From Syntrophorhabdales bacterium (GTDB taxonomy: Bacteria > Desulfobacterota > Syntrophorhabdia > Syntrophorhabdales > Syntrophorhabdaceae), in contig JAGPMK010000019.1 of NCBI GenBank assembly GCA_018052995.1, forward strand, positions 1-37,162: a DNA stretch of 37,162 nucleotides. Reading direction: 5' to 3'. The position numbers and the translations under genes are program-made. How positions within the stretch are numbered: the stretch's first letter is position 1; each line of letters begins with the position of its first letter. Below, piece after piece: positions 8,318-15,919 of the stretch. Below the pieces are notes generated by a model. The model saw nothing but the letters and a program-made list of their open reading frames with translations, was not told the origin of the DNA and searched no databases.

Positions 8318-9321
8318 AGACAAAGACGTATTGTTATTTCTGTGGCGCAGAGCTAAGAGAGGATTTTCTTGAGGGCAGACAGAGGCGGGTGTGCAGTGTA
8401 TGTAATAAGATTCACTATGAAAACCCCCTACCTGCAGCCTCTGTAATACTCCCTAATCGCAATAGGGAGGTTCTCCTTGTAAAGAGGGCACACGAACCAT
8501 ACAGGGATATGTGGTGTTTCCCTATTGGTTTTGCAGAGGTGGGTGAAACCATAGAGGATGCTGCCCTGAGAGAGCTAAAGGAAGAGGCAGGGATTGACGG
8601 AAAGATCGTCCAGCTTGTGGATGTAAGCTCCCATATAAATCCTGTCTATGGTGAATTGCTGATTGTTACCTTTGAGGGAGAAAAGACAGGGGGCATTGAG
8701 ACACCGGGTGACGATGCATCAGACTGTAGATATTTCCCGGTTATGGACCTTCCTGAACTTGCCTTTGATTCCCAGGAAAAGGCAATAAGGGCCTATAGGG
8801 AACTCAAAAAAGACCTCTGGAAGATACAGGATTCCCTTGAGGCATTCTTTGAGGAGGCCAAGCATGACAGGATAAGCCATACTACCAACCTATTATCCGA
8901 TGACCTTATAAATGCTGTCCAGAATAACTCAAAAAAGATAATAGGGCTGTGGCTTAACGATATATCCACAAACCCATCGACAAAATCATACCATAATTTT
9001 GATAGAGATGAGCTTTACAGGGCGGCAAACTATATTATAGGGCAGCTTAATTCCTGGCTCAAGGGTGTAAAGGGCGAGGTTGAATTTAAGTCCTTCTATT
9101 ATAACCTTGGCAGGACGAGGAAAAGGAATAAAATACCTATAGAGGAGTTGATAAGCTCTGTCAGTTTTTTGAAAAAACATATATGGATGTTTACCTATTC
9201 TTACGGGGTATGGGAGAAGGCAGTGGATATATACAGGATGTTTGAGCTCGGTGAAAGGCTTGTTTATTTCTTCGATAAAGCCGCCTATTATCTGGTAATG
9301 GGATATAATCAGCAGGAATAG
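8314..9321 (+). CDS. Zinc-ribbon Nudix hydrolase with C-terminal RsbRD_N-like domain
   Basis: A 335-residue protein with three parts. Residues 7-30 form a zinc ribbon (C7, C10, C27, C30), as in NudC-like and related Nudix enzymes. Residues 35-165 are a Nudix hydrolase with a complete box: G72, E78, R86-E87-L88, E90-E91, G93. This should hydrolyse a nucleoside-diphosphate-linked compound, such as an ADP-sugar or dinucleotide, using Mg. Residues about 190-325 are a helical domain. NLGRTRKRNKIPIEELISSV (264-283) and the preceding W-containing helices resemble the RsbRD_N sensor domain found in stressosome and CdaR/PucR-type regulators. That last assignment is from pattern memory only. The gene overlaps the methyltransferase (ATGA). 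Confidence 0.85.
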   Translation: MKTKTYCYFCGAELREDFLEGRQRRVCSVCNKIHYENPLPAASVILPNRNREVLLVKRAHEPYRDMWCFPIGFAEVGETIEDAALRELKEEAGIDGKIVQLVDVSSHINPVYGELLIVTFEGEKTGGIETPGDDASDCRYFPVMDLPELAFDSQEKAIRAYRELKKDLWKIQDSLEAFFEEAKHDRISHTTNLLSDDLINAVQNNSKKIIGLWLNDISTNPSTKSYHNFDRDELYRAANYIIGQLNSWLKGVKGEVEFKSFYYNLGRTRKRNKIPIEELISSVSFLKKHIWMFTYSYGVWEKAVDIYRMFELGERLVYFFDKAAYYLVMGYNQQE

Positions 9322-9323
9322 AT

Positions 9324-10709
9324 TTGGCTAAATCTGGTTTAAAGGAGATAAAAAAATCAGCGTTAATAGTTACGACAATCTCTTCACTTCTCACGCCCCT
9401 TGCCCTTGCTACAGTCAATGTTGCCCTACCATCCATAGGTAGGTTTTTTTCCATAGATGTCATAACCTTAAGCTGGATAGCCACAGCATATCTACTCAGC
9501 GCTGCCATATTTCTTGTTCCCCTTGGTAAAATCGCCGATATATACGGCAGAAAGAAGGTCTTTGTCATTGGAACAGTAATATTTACCGTCTCCTCCTTTA
9601 TACTCGGGATATCAAACAGCGCAACCATGCTTATTGTCTTCAGGATTTTTCAGGGTATAGGCGGTTCTATGATATTCGGGACAGGCATAGCCATACTAAG
9701 CTCTGTGTTTCCTCCAGGGGAGAGGGGAAGGGTTTTAGGGATAAACGTTGCATCAGTTTATATGGGTCTATCTATGGGTCCTTTCGTGGGTGGGATTTTA
9801 ACAGAGCATATAGGGTGGAGGGGGGTATTTCTCTTTAACTGTCCTCTGGGGATTTTTATTGTCATCCTTACCTTAAAAAGCCTTAAAGGAGAGTGGTGTG
9901 ATGCAAGGGGCGAATCCTTTGATATTATAGGCTCAACGATATACTGCATAATGCTTCTATGTTTAATGTATGGATTTTCAAGGCTTCCATCGGCCTTAGG
10001 GGCTTTGCTTATTGCCATAGGTATTGTAGGGTTGGCAGGCTTTGCCTGGTGGGAGACAAGGATAAAAAATCCTATTTTAGATATAGAGCTGTTTATGACA
10101 AATAGGGTCTTCACCTTATCAAATCTGGCGGCATTATTGAATTATAGTGCCACATTTGCCGTTGGATTTCTTCTGAGTTTTTATCTCCAGCATATAAAGA
10201 ATCTCTCACCCCAGTCAGCAGGGGTTATCCTTGTATCTCAACCTATTATGCAGGCAGCCCTTTCACCCATTGCAGGCAAGGCATCCGACAGGATTGAGCC
10301 GAGGATAGTGGCATCATCCGGTATGGCAGTGACAGCGATAGGGCTTTTTCTTCTTGCATTTCTTACAGGCAATACGGGTATCCCCTATACGGTTATCGCC
10401 CTTATGATATTGGGCGTTGGCTTTGCCCTTTTTGCCTCGCCCAACACAAATGCCATAATGAGTTCTGTTGCGAATAGACATTATGGTGTTGCGTCATCCA
10501 TGCTTGCCACGATGAGGTTGCTGGGACAGCTTTTCAGTATGGGTGTTGCCATGCTGATATTTGCCTTATATATGGAGAGGGTTGAGATCTCAACATCCCT
10601 ACACATTCAGCTTATGAATAGTATAAGAACCGCCTTTACAGTGTTCGGTATACTCTGTGTCCTCGGCGTATTTATATCACTAACAAGGGGGGATCTTAGG
10701 AAACAGTAG
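9324..10709 (+). CDS. MFS drug-resistance transporter, DHA2 (EmrB/QacA) type
   Basis: A 461-residue inner-membrane exporter with about 14 hydrophobic helices. It shows the DHA2 features LDxT-like LALATVNVALPSI in helix 1, WIATAYLLSAA in helix 2, the motif-A loop GKIADIYGRKKVF, and the antiporter motif C-like SMGPFVGGILTEHIGWRGVFLFN region. The likely role is proton-driven efflux of a toxic or metabolic compound. The start is TTG at 9324, two bases after the Nudix stop, with AGGA 7 bases upstream. No ATG occurs before helix 1. The 3' end overlaps the convergent gene by 14 bases. Confidence 0.9.
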   Translation: MAKSGLKEIKKSALIVTTISSLLTPLALATVNVALPSIGRFFSIDVITLSWIATAYLLSAAIFLVPLGKIADIYGRKKVFVIGTVIFTVSSFILGISNSATMLIVFRIFQGIGGSMIFGTGIAILSSVFPPGERGRVLGINVASVYMGLSMGPFVGGILTEHIGWRGVFLFNCPLGIFIVILTLKSLKGEWCDARGESFDIIGSTIYCIMLLCLMYGFSRLPSALGALLIAIGIVGLAGFAWWETRIKNPILDIELFMTNRVFTLSNLAALLNYSATFAVGFLLSFYLQHIKNLSPQSAGVILVSQPIMQAALSPIAGKASDRIEPRIVASSGMAVTAIGLFLLAFLTGNTGIPYTVIALMILGVGFALFASPNTNAIMSSVANRHYGVASSMLATMRLLGQLFSMGVAMLIFALYMERVEISTSLHIQLMNSIRTAFTVFGILCVLGVFISLTRGDLRKQ

Positions 10710-11388
10710 GGCTTGTTCGTTTATTCTTTTTCTTCTTAAGAAGCACAATACTCAATATGTAAAGGACAATGAGCATGATGGCAAAGAATTGATCTATCCC
10801 TTCCATTTCTTTATAGATTGCTGTGGAGAATACAAATTTATCTTTAAGGTGATGAATTAAGATTATAAGCATAAACATGGACCAGAATCTTATTATTCTT
10901 GCGCATTCTTTAAAAGTAACACGTTTTAAAGAAAAACCTTCAAATATGTTTCGAAAATTTTTTACTGATTTTGGATCTGGAAATACCTGGGGTATATCAA
11001 CACTATATTTAAAATACGAGTCATTATAGATAGAACTAAGGAGTATTTCTTCCTTTTTTAAAGTAAGCCCATAGGCCCAGAAAAATAAAAAGGGGTAGAT
11101 TAAAAGGAGGTAATAATTGCCGCTTATAAGGCATAAGCTATTATCTATTAGGTAATTGGCAAGGTAATATGGGTGCCTTATTATACTGTATACCCCTGTG
11201 CTGCATAACACTGAATTTCTTATCAGAACCCCTTTTGTAACAAAATGGAGGAAACAGCCAAATAATAACATAAAGATTCCAAGCGCTAAGCTGAAGGTAT
11301 TAACGTCGCAGAAGAAAGAGGAGATAATAGATAAGATAATTATTAGATCCCTAAGGTTGCTTCTATTTATTAAAGAGGATTGCGCCAT
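10696..11388 (-). CDS. Isoprenylcysteine carboxyl methyltransferase-like membrane protein
   Basis: A 230-residue membrane protein. GVYSIIRHPYYLANYLID is the RHP motif of the ICMT/PEMT/NnrU superfamily, followed by a LKKEEILL stretch carrying the paired acidic residues. Such enzymes use SAM to methylate lipids or prenyl groups in the membrane; the substrate here is unknown. C-terminal helices (about residues 155-220) go beyond the minimal ICMT core. I prefer the ATG at 11388. A TTG at 11421 would add 11 residues, and neither has a clear ribosome site. The gene looks more AT-rich than its neighbours, suggesting a different origin. It ends inside the convergent transporter gene. Confidence 0.75.
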   Translation of the reverse strand: MAQSSLINRSNLRDLIIILSIISSFFCDVNTFSLALGIFMLLFGCFLHFVTKGVLIRNSVLCSTGVYSIIRHPYYLANYLIDNSLCLISGNYYLLLIYPFLFFWAYGLTLKKEEILLSSIYNDSYFKYSVDIPQVFPDPKSVKNFRNIFEGFSLKRVTFKECARIIRFWSMFMLIILIHHLKDKFVFSTAIYKEMEGIDQFFAIMLIVLYILSIVLLKKKKNKRTSPTVS

Positions 11389-11718
11389 AGTATCTTTGCG
11401 AGAAAAAAAATTTTTAATCAAATTTTTTTTAGCATAAAGGTTTATTGAATGTCAAAGAAATTATAGCAATTCTCGGTGAAGCATAAAAAGGATATGAGTA
11501 TACGGATTGAAGTCCTCATGTGGTCCCATAGATTACGCTTACTTCCAAAGGCCCTCCGACATTCCTGATGCAGGACATCGGTCAATTCAAAGATCTGGTG
11601 CATAAAAAGGCTAAAAGAGGGAATTGCTATACTGCATTGTTTGACTTTTCCTTTATTATATCATATTGTTAATCTTAATAAAGAGTACGAGGCTGGGAAG
11701 ACAGAGGGGAGGGTAGAT
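11389..11718. other. 330-base spacer between the ICMT-like gene and ssb
   Basis: It holds the ssb promoter and one small minus-strand open frame at 11442-11603: 53 codons with an ATG but no ribosome site, containing RRAFGSKRNLWDHMRT. I cannot assign that peptide. It could be a decayed gene remnant or chance. I see no RNA gene or repeat here. Confidence 0.35.
11641..11669 (+). promoter_or_regulatory. Candidate promoter of ssb
   Basis: TTGACT at 11641-11646 and TATTGT at 11664-11669 with a 17-base spacer, 50 bases before the ssb ATG. Confidence 0.4.
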
Positions 11719-12150
11719 ATGGCTAATCTTAATAAGGTGTTTTTGATAGGCAGACTCGGGGCAGACCCTGAGGTTCGTTCCACAACAGATGGGGCTACTG
11801 TTGCGCATTTCCGTATCGCCACATCAGAGGTATGGAGGGATAAAAGTGGCAATAAACAGGAGAGAACAGAATGGCACAGCATAGTGGCATGGCGTAGGTT
11901 AGCAGAGATAGCCGGTGATTATCTTAAAAAGGGTATGCTTGTATATATAGAAGGGAGGATTCAGACCAGAGAATACGAGGCAAGGGATAACACAAAAAGA
12001 AGGGTTACAGAGATAATGGCTACAGATTTAAAGCTTTTTCCAAAGGGCATGACCACCCCGGTCGAAGAGAGAAGGACACAGGGGCATGAAAGATCCCCTG
12101 ATGATGTCTTTGTCCCTGAGATAGAGGAAGAGGAGGATGTGCCTATATAG
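11719..12150 (+). CDS. ssb: Single-stranded DNA-binding protein
   Basis: A 143-residue OB-fold protein that coats single-stranded DNA in replication, recombination and repair. MANLNKVFLIGRLGADPEVR opens the fold, followed by FRIATSEVW, TEWHSIVAWRRLAEIAGDYL and GRIQTREYE, all typical of bacterial SSB. The tail is acidic but ends EEEEDVPI, not the usual DDDIPF. The terminal Phe that normally inserts into partner proteins is therefore Ile. The start at 11719 follows a GGGGAGGG ribosome site. Reading from the upstream TTG (11641) would add 26 residues before the OB fold and overlap the promoter. Confidence 0.95.
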   Translation: MANLNKVFLIGRLGADPEVRSTTDGATVAHFRIATSEVWRDKSGNKQERTEWHSIVAWRRLAEIAGDYLKKGMLVYIEGRIQTREYEARDNTKRRVTEIMATDLKLFPKGMTTPVEERRTQGHERSPDDVFVPEIEEEEDVPI

Positions 12151-12213
12151 AGACCTTTGCAGAGATGTCTTTGGCTAACATATGAATTTAATTATGGTTC
12201 TCAGAGGTGAAAC

Positions 12214-13662
12214 GTGGATTGCAGAGATTTTGAAGGAGTCATAGGACTTGAGGTCCATGCCCATCTTTTAACAGAAAGCAAGCTTTTTTGTGGATGTTCC
12301 ACCAAATTTGGTGCAGAACCCAACAGCCATACATGTCCCACATGTATGGGTATGCCCGGGGCACTTCCTGTTTTGAACAAAAAGGCAGTGGATTTTGCCA
12401 TAAGGCTCGGACTTGCCCTCAACTGCACTATAAACAAAAAAAGCATATTTGCAAGAAAGAATTATTATTATCCAGATCTACCCAAGGGTTATCAGATAAG
12501 CCAGTATGAAGAGCCCATATGCGAAAACGGTCACCTTGACATATTTGTTGGTGACGAGAAAAAGAGGATCAGGATTAAAAGGATACATATGGAGGAGGAT
12601 GCAGGCAAGCTTGTCCATGAAAGCACAATAGAGGCAAGCGCTTACAGTCTTGTGGATTATAATAGATCCAGTATCCCACTCCTTGAGATTGTAAGCGAAC
12701 CAGACATAAGAAGCCCTGAAGAGGCAGTCAAGTATCTCAAGATGCTCAGAGACTATCTTATATACCTTGAAATATGTGATGGCAATATGGAGGAGGGCAG
12801 TTTCAGATGCGATGCCAATGTTTCAGTCAGAAAAAGAGGTGAAACTGCATTAGGGACAAGGGCAGAGCTGAAAAATCTTAACTCCTTTAAGCACATAGAG
12901 AAATCCCTTGATTATGAGATAGGAAGGCAGATAGACCTTATTAAAAAAGGTGGGGAGGTTGTGCAGGAGACAAGGCTTTACAATGTTGATGAGGGTATTA
13001 CCTATTCTATGAGGGGCAAGGAGGAGGCGCATGACTACAGGTATTTTCCTGAACCTGACCTTCTTCCACTGGTTATAGAGGAAAGATGGATAGAAGGCAT
13101 AAAAGGTGAGATGCCAGAGATGCCCCTTGATAAGATAGAGCGATTTTTAAGTGAATATAATCTGCCCAGATATGATGTGGAGATACTTATATCTGACAGA
13201 TTCCTCGCGGACTATTTTGAGAAAACAGTAAGACTCTTCCCTGAGCCTAAGACAGTGAGCAACTGGATAATGACAGAGTTTTTAAGGGAACTGAAGGAGA
13301 GAGATCTCTCTGCAAAGGATCCGCCTATCCCCCATGAAGACCTTGCTGAACTATTATCGCTTATAAAGGACGGGATAATAAGCATAAAGATAGGCAAAGA
13401 GATATTCCCAGAACTATGCACGACCAAGTTAAATCCAAGGAAGCTTGTTCAGGATAAGGGGCTTATACAGATCTCCGATGAATCTGCCATAGCAGAGACA
13501 ATAGAACAGGTTATAGCAAGATTCCCCAAAGAGGTTTCAGAGTTTAAGGCTGGAAAGGAGAAGCTATTGGGATTCTTTGTGGGTCAGATTATGAAGGAGA
13601 CAAGGGGTAAGGCAAATCCCAAGATACTCAATGAATTGCTTCTTAAGAGGCTGAAGGCATGA
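12214..13662 (+). CDS. gatB: Aspartyl/glutamyl-tRNA(Asn/Gln) amidotransferase subunit B
   Basis: A 482-residue protein of normal GatB length. It phosphorylates and amidates Glu-tRNA(Gln) or Asp-tRNA(Asn) within the GatCAB complex. It shows GLEVHAHLLTESKLFC, the cysteine-rich loop HTCPTCMGMPG, NYYYPDLPKGYQISQYE, HMEEDAGKL, and DYNRSSIPLLEIVSEPD, followed by the YqeY-like C-terminal tail domain. The start is GTG at 12214, with AGAGGTGA 3 bases upstream. gatA and gatC are not in the window. The stop overlaps mtnA by 4 bases (ATGA), and the spacer to ssb is only 63 bases, so ssb-gatB-mtnA may be one transcript. Confidence 0.97.
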   Translation: MDCRDFEGVIGLEVHAHLLTESKLFCGCSTKFGAEPNSHTCPTCMGMPGALPVLNKKAVDFAIRLGLALNCTINKKSIFARKNYYYPDLPKGYQISQYEEPICENGHLDIFVGDEKKRIRIKRIHMEEDAGKLVHESTIEASAYSLVDYNRSSIPLLEIVSEPDIRSPEEAVKYLKMLRDYLIYLEICDGNMEEGSFRCDANVSVRKRGETALGTRAELKNLNSFKHIEKSLDYEIGRQIDLIKKGGEVVQETRLYNVDEGITYSMRGKEEAHDYRYFPEPDLLPLVIEERWIEGIKGEMPEMPLDKIERFLSEYNLPRYDVEILISDRFLADYFEKTVRLFPEPKTVSNWIMTEFLRELKERDLSAKDPPIPHEDLAELLSLIKDGIISIKIGKEIFPELCTTKLNPRKLVQDKGLIQISDESAIAETIEQVIARFPKEVSEFKAGKEKLLGFFVGQIMKETRGKANPKILNELLLKRLKA

Positions 13663-14690
13663 CAGGACATATATTCTGGGGCGATGGTTCCCTGTTTCTT
13701 CTCGACCAGAGACTACTACCCTTTAAAAAGGTCTATGTAAAATGCAAAACCATAGGGGATGTAGCAGAGGCAATAAGAAAGATGATCATAAGAGGTGCAC
13801 CCCTTATAGGCATTGCAGCTGCCTATGGCATTGTCCTGGGTATAAGGGAGCGACTCAGGACAAAAGGCACTGTAACAGAAAGACACATGGATAGGTTGAG
13901 TAGCATCCTTATAAATACACGCCCCACTGCAGTAAACCTCGCATGGGCATTAAAAAGGATGCACAGGGCATATCAGGATTACAAGGACAAGGATAGCGCG
14001 TCTTTTGAAGAATTCATGCTCCAAGAGGCAATCTCAATACATGTGGAGGATATAGAGAATAACAGGATGCTATCGCTTTTTGGTGCAGAGCTTATAGAGG
14101 ATGGTGACACCATCCTTACCCATTGTAATGCCGGTGCCCTTGCCATGGGTGGATATGGGACAGCGTTGGGCGTTATAAGGGCAGTGCATGAATCAGGGAA
14201 AAAGATTAAGGTAATAGCCACAGAGACTAGACCCTATCTCCAGGGGGCAAGGCTAACTGCATGGGAGCTTTATCAGGAGGGCATAGATGTAGAGATAGTG
14301 CCAGATAACCATGTAGGGATCCTATGCTTTAAGGATGTGATAGATAAAATCATAGTGGGTGCTGATAGGATAGCCTTAAATGGTGATACAGCCAACAAGG
14401 TAGGGACATATATGCTGGCACTCTGTGCAAAAAGGCATAGCATCCCCTTTTTTGTGGCAGCCCCTCTATCTACCTTTGACAGGGAGATCAAAGATGGCTC
14501 CTATATAAAGATAGAGGAGAGACCGGGAAGAGAGGTAAAGACCATAATGGGTGTTGCCATCACCCTTAAAGACATAAAGGCAAGATACATCTCCTTTGAT
14601 ATAACACCCCACAGGTATATAACTAACATCATAACAGAAAAAGGCATAATTAAAAGACCATTTAAAAGATATATACCCCAACTTTTTTAG
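13659..14690 (+). CDS. mtnA: S-methyl-5-thioribose-1-phosphate isomerase
   Basis: A 343-residue cytoplasmic isomerase of the eIF2B-like family. It converts 5-methylthioribose 1-phosphate to the ribulose form in methylthioadenosine salvage or the DHAP shunt. IRGAPLIGIAAAYG (44-57) is the substrate phosphate loop, TRPTAVNLAWAL (88-99) is typical, and THCNAG carries catalytic Cys156. GADRIALNGDTANKVGT contains catalytic Asp236. No other mtn gene is visible. The neighbouring SAM hydroxide adenosyltransferase starts 4 bases downstream, so a small SAM-by-product unit is plausible. Confidence 0.95.
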   Translation: MTGHIFWGDGSLFLLDQRLLPFKKVYVKCKTIGDVAEAIRKMIIRGAPLIGIAAAYGIVLGIRERLRTKGTVTERHMDRLSSILINTRPTAVNLAWALKRMHRAYQDYKDKDSASFEEFMLQEAISIHVEDIENNRMLSLFGAELIEDGDTILTHCNAGALAMGGYGTALGVIRAVHESGKKIKVIATETRPYLQGARLTAWELYQEGIDVEIVPDNHVGILCFKDVIDKIIVGADRIALNGDTANKVGTYMLALCAKRHSIPFFVAAPLSTFDREIKDGSYIKIEERPGREVKTIMGVAITLKDIKARYISFDITPHRYITNIITEKGIIKRPFKRYIPQLF

Positions 14691-14694
14691 TAAC

Positions 14695-15477
14695 ATGGAA
14701 AAACCATCTATTATCACCCTCCTCACTGATTTCGGATTGCAGGATACATATGTAGGACAGATGAAGGGTGTGATAATCTCCATAAATCCACATGCAATGG
14801 TAATAGACATAACCCATGAGATAGAGCATCAGGACATAAGGGAAGGCGCCTTTCTTTTAAAGGGGTTTTATAGTTTTTTCCCTAAAGGCACAATCCATGT
14901 TGCCATTGTTGACCCTGAGGTGGGGGGTTCAAGGAGGGCAATTGCCATAAAAAAGGGGGGATATTTTTTTATAGGCCCTGACAATGGCATATTCAGTCTT
15001 ATACTCAGTGATACCTGTGAGGTATATTCCATTGAGAATAGGGCATATATGCTCAGGGATATAAGCCCTACATTTCATGGAAGAGACATCTTCTCCCCGG
15101 TGGCAGCCAATATATCCCTGGGTGTGGATATGGATTCACTTGGAAAAAGGGTCTCAGACCCTGTTCTACTGGTTAATATATACCCAAGGGTGGAGTCAGA
15201 TATCCTAAATGGAGAGATCGTGCACTTTGACAGGTTCGGCAATGCCATAACAAACATAGACTATCCAGCCTTTAAGGACTTTACGGGAAGCAGGGGATAC
15301 AGGATAGAGATAGGGGGTATTTTTTTTAATTCCATAAGCATGAGTTATTTTGAAGGTGACCTGGTATGTCTTATTGGCAGCTCCGGTTATCTTGAGTTTG
15401 GATATTATAAAGGGAGCTTCAGGGATAAGATGAATGTCTCAAAGGGGGACAGGGTAAAGGTAAGGATTATCCCCTGA
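14695..15477 (+). CDS. SAM hydroxide adenosyltransferase (DUF62 family)
   Basis: A 260-residue enzyme of the fluorinase/chlorinase fold. Family members outside the halogenases hydrolyse S-adenosylmethionine to adenosine and methionine. It shows ITLLTDFGLQDTYVGQMKGV (residues 7-26, with the SAM-binding Asp), DITHEIEHQDI, HVAIVDPEVGG, FIGPDNGIF, FHGRDIFSPVAANI and FGNAITNI. These match the hydroxide adenosyltransferase branch; I see no evidence for a halide-specific loop. It begins 4 bases after mtnA and is probably the last gene of that operon. Confidence 0.92.
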   Translation: MEKPSIITLLTDFGLQDTYVGQMKGVIISINPHAMVIDITHEIEHQDIREGAFLLKGFYSFFPKGTIHVAIVDPEVGGSRRAIAIKKGGYFFIGPDNGIFSLILSDTCEVYSIENRAYMLRDISPTFHGRDIFSPVAANISLGVDMDSLGKRVSDPVLLVNIYPRVESDILNGEIVHFDRFGNAITNIDYPAFKDFTGSRGYRIEIGGIFFNSISMSYFEGDLVCLIGSSGYLEFGYYKGSFRDKMNVSKGDRVKVRIIP

Positions 15478-15585
15478 CCAGATGCCGTGTGACTAACAGG
15501 CGAACTCTTTGATTGCTGTTTTGTGTATCCTATGCGCATCAATATGTTTTACCGCTTATACCCAGATCATTTTGGTTAGGACTAA

Positions 15586-15661
15586 TCTTGTTTGTTCCTC
15601 GCAGATATCTTTATATCCGTTGGCCCTTGAGGAGATTGTAATCAAAATAGGACAAACAAGA
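15586..15661. repeat. 10-bp inverted repeat in the spacer before tRNA-Arg
   Basis: TCTTGTTTGT (15586-15595) and ACAAACAAGA (15652-15661) are perfect reverse complements. Just inside, TCCTC (15596-15600) can pair with GAGGA (15629-15633). The predicted fold is a long bulged hairpin of 76 bases. No T tract follows on the plus strand, and no coding frame explains it. The 236-base spacer 15478-15713 holds nothing else I recognise. Confidence 0.4.
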
Positions 15662-15713
15662 GAATAAATATATTGAGAAAACAAGTAATGCAATATAGAA
15701 TTTAGAACTCTAT

Positions 15714-15791
15714 GCGCCCGTAGCTCAGTATGGATAGAGCGTTGGCCTCCGGAGCCAAAAGTCGCAGGTTCAAATCCTGTCGGGCGCGCCA
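15714..15791 (+). tRNA. tRNA-Arg(CCG)
   Basis: A complete cloverleaf. Acceptor GCGCCCG (15714-15720) pairs with CGGGCGC (15781-15787). The D-arm is GCTC/GAGC, anticodon stem TTGGC/GCCAA, loop CTCCGGA with anticodon CCG at 15749-15751, and T-arm GCAGG-TTCAAAT-CCTGT. Discriminator G is at 15788 and CCA is encoded at 15789-15791. A T-rich tract (AGCTTTTTTATTTTTTT) follows immediately and may end transcription. Confidence 0.97.
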
Positions 15792-15835
15792 GCTTTTTTA
15801 TTTTTTTCTCTCTTAATGACTTATATATTTTTTTC

Positions 15836-15863
15836 TTGACAACAGGTGGTTATTAGATATATT
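15836..15863 (+). promoter_or_regulatory. Candidate promoter of the rex-hydrogenase operon
   Basis: TTGACA at 15836-15841 and TATATT at 15858-15863 with a 16-base spacer. The -10 element lies inside the left arm of the palindrome at 15857-15896, so a bound repressor would block the polymerase. Confidence 0.55.
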
Positions 15864-15896
15864 TTTATCGATAACGAATTATCGATAAAAATATAT
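15857..15896. promoter_or_regulatory. 40-bp perfect palindrome, probable Rex operator
   Basis: The arms ATATATTTTTATCGATAA (15857-15874) and its exact reverse complement (15879-15896) flank the 4-base spacer CGAA. The inner decamer TTATCGATAA is itself palindromic and occurs twice. The inner TCGATAA-CGAA-TTATCGA keeps the 7-4-7 geometry of Rex sites (TTGTTAA-N4-TTAACAA is a known form) and matches that half-site at 5 of 7 positions. It ends 23 bases before the rex ATG and covers the likely -10 and transcription start. Confidence 0.6.
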
Positions 15897-15919
15897 TTTA
15901 GAGAACAGGAGGTGCCTTT

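Noticed and set aside
11442-11603. 53-codon minus-strand ORF between the ICMT-like gene and ssb
   Set aside because: It has no ribosome-binding site and matches no family I recognise. Kept only as a note in the spacer description.
14695-15477. Fluorinase or chlorinase
   Set aside because: The fold is shared, but the sequence fits the widespread SAM hydroxide adenosyltransferase branch and I see no halogenase-specific insertion.
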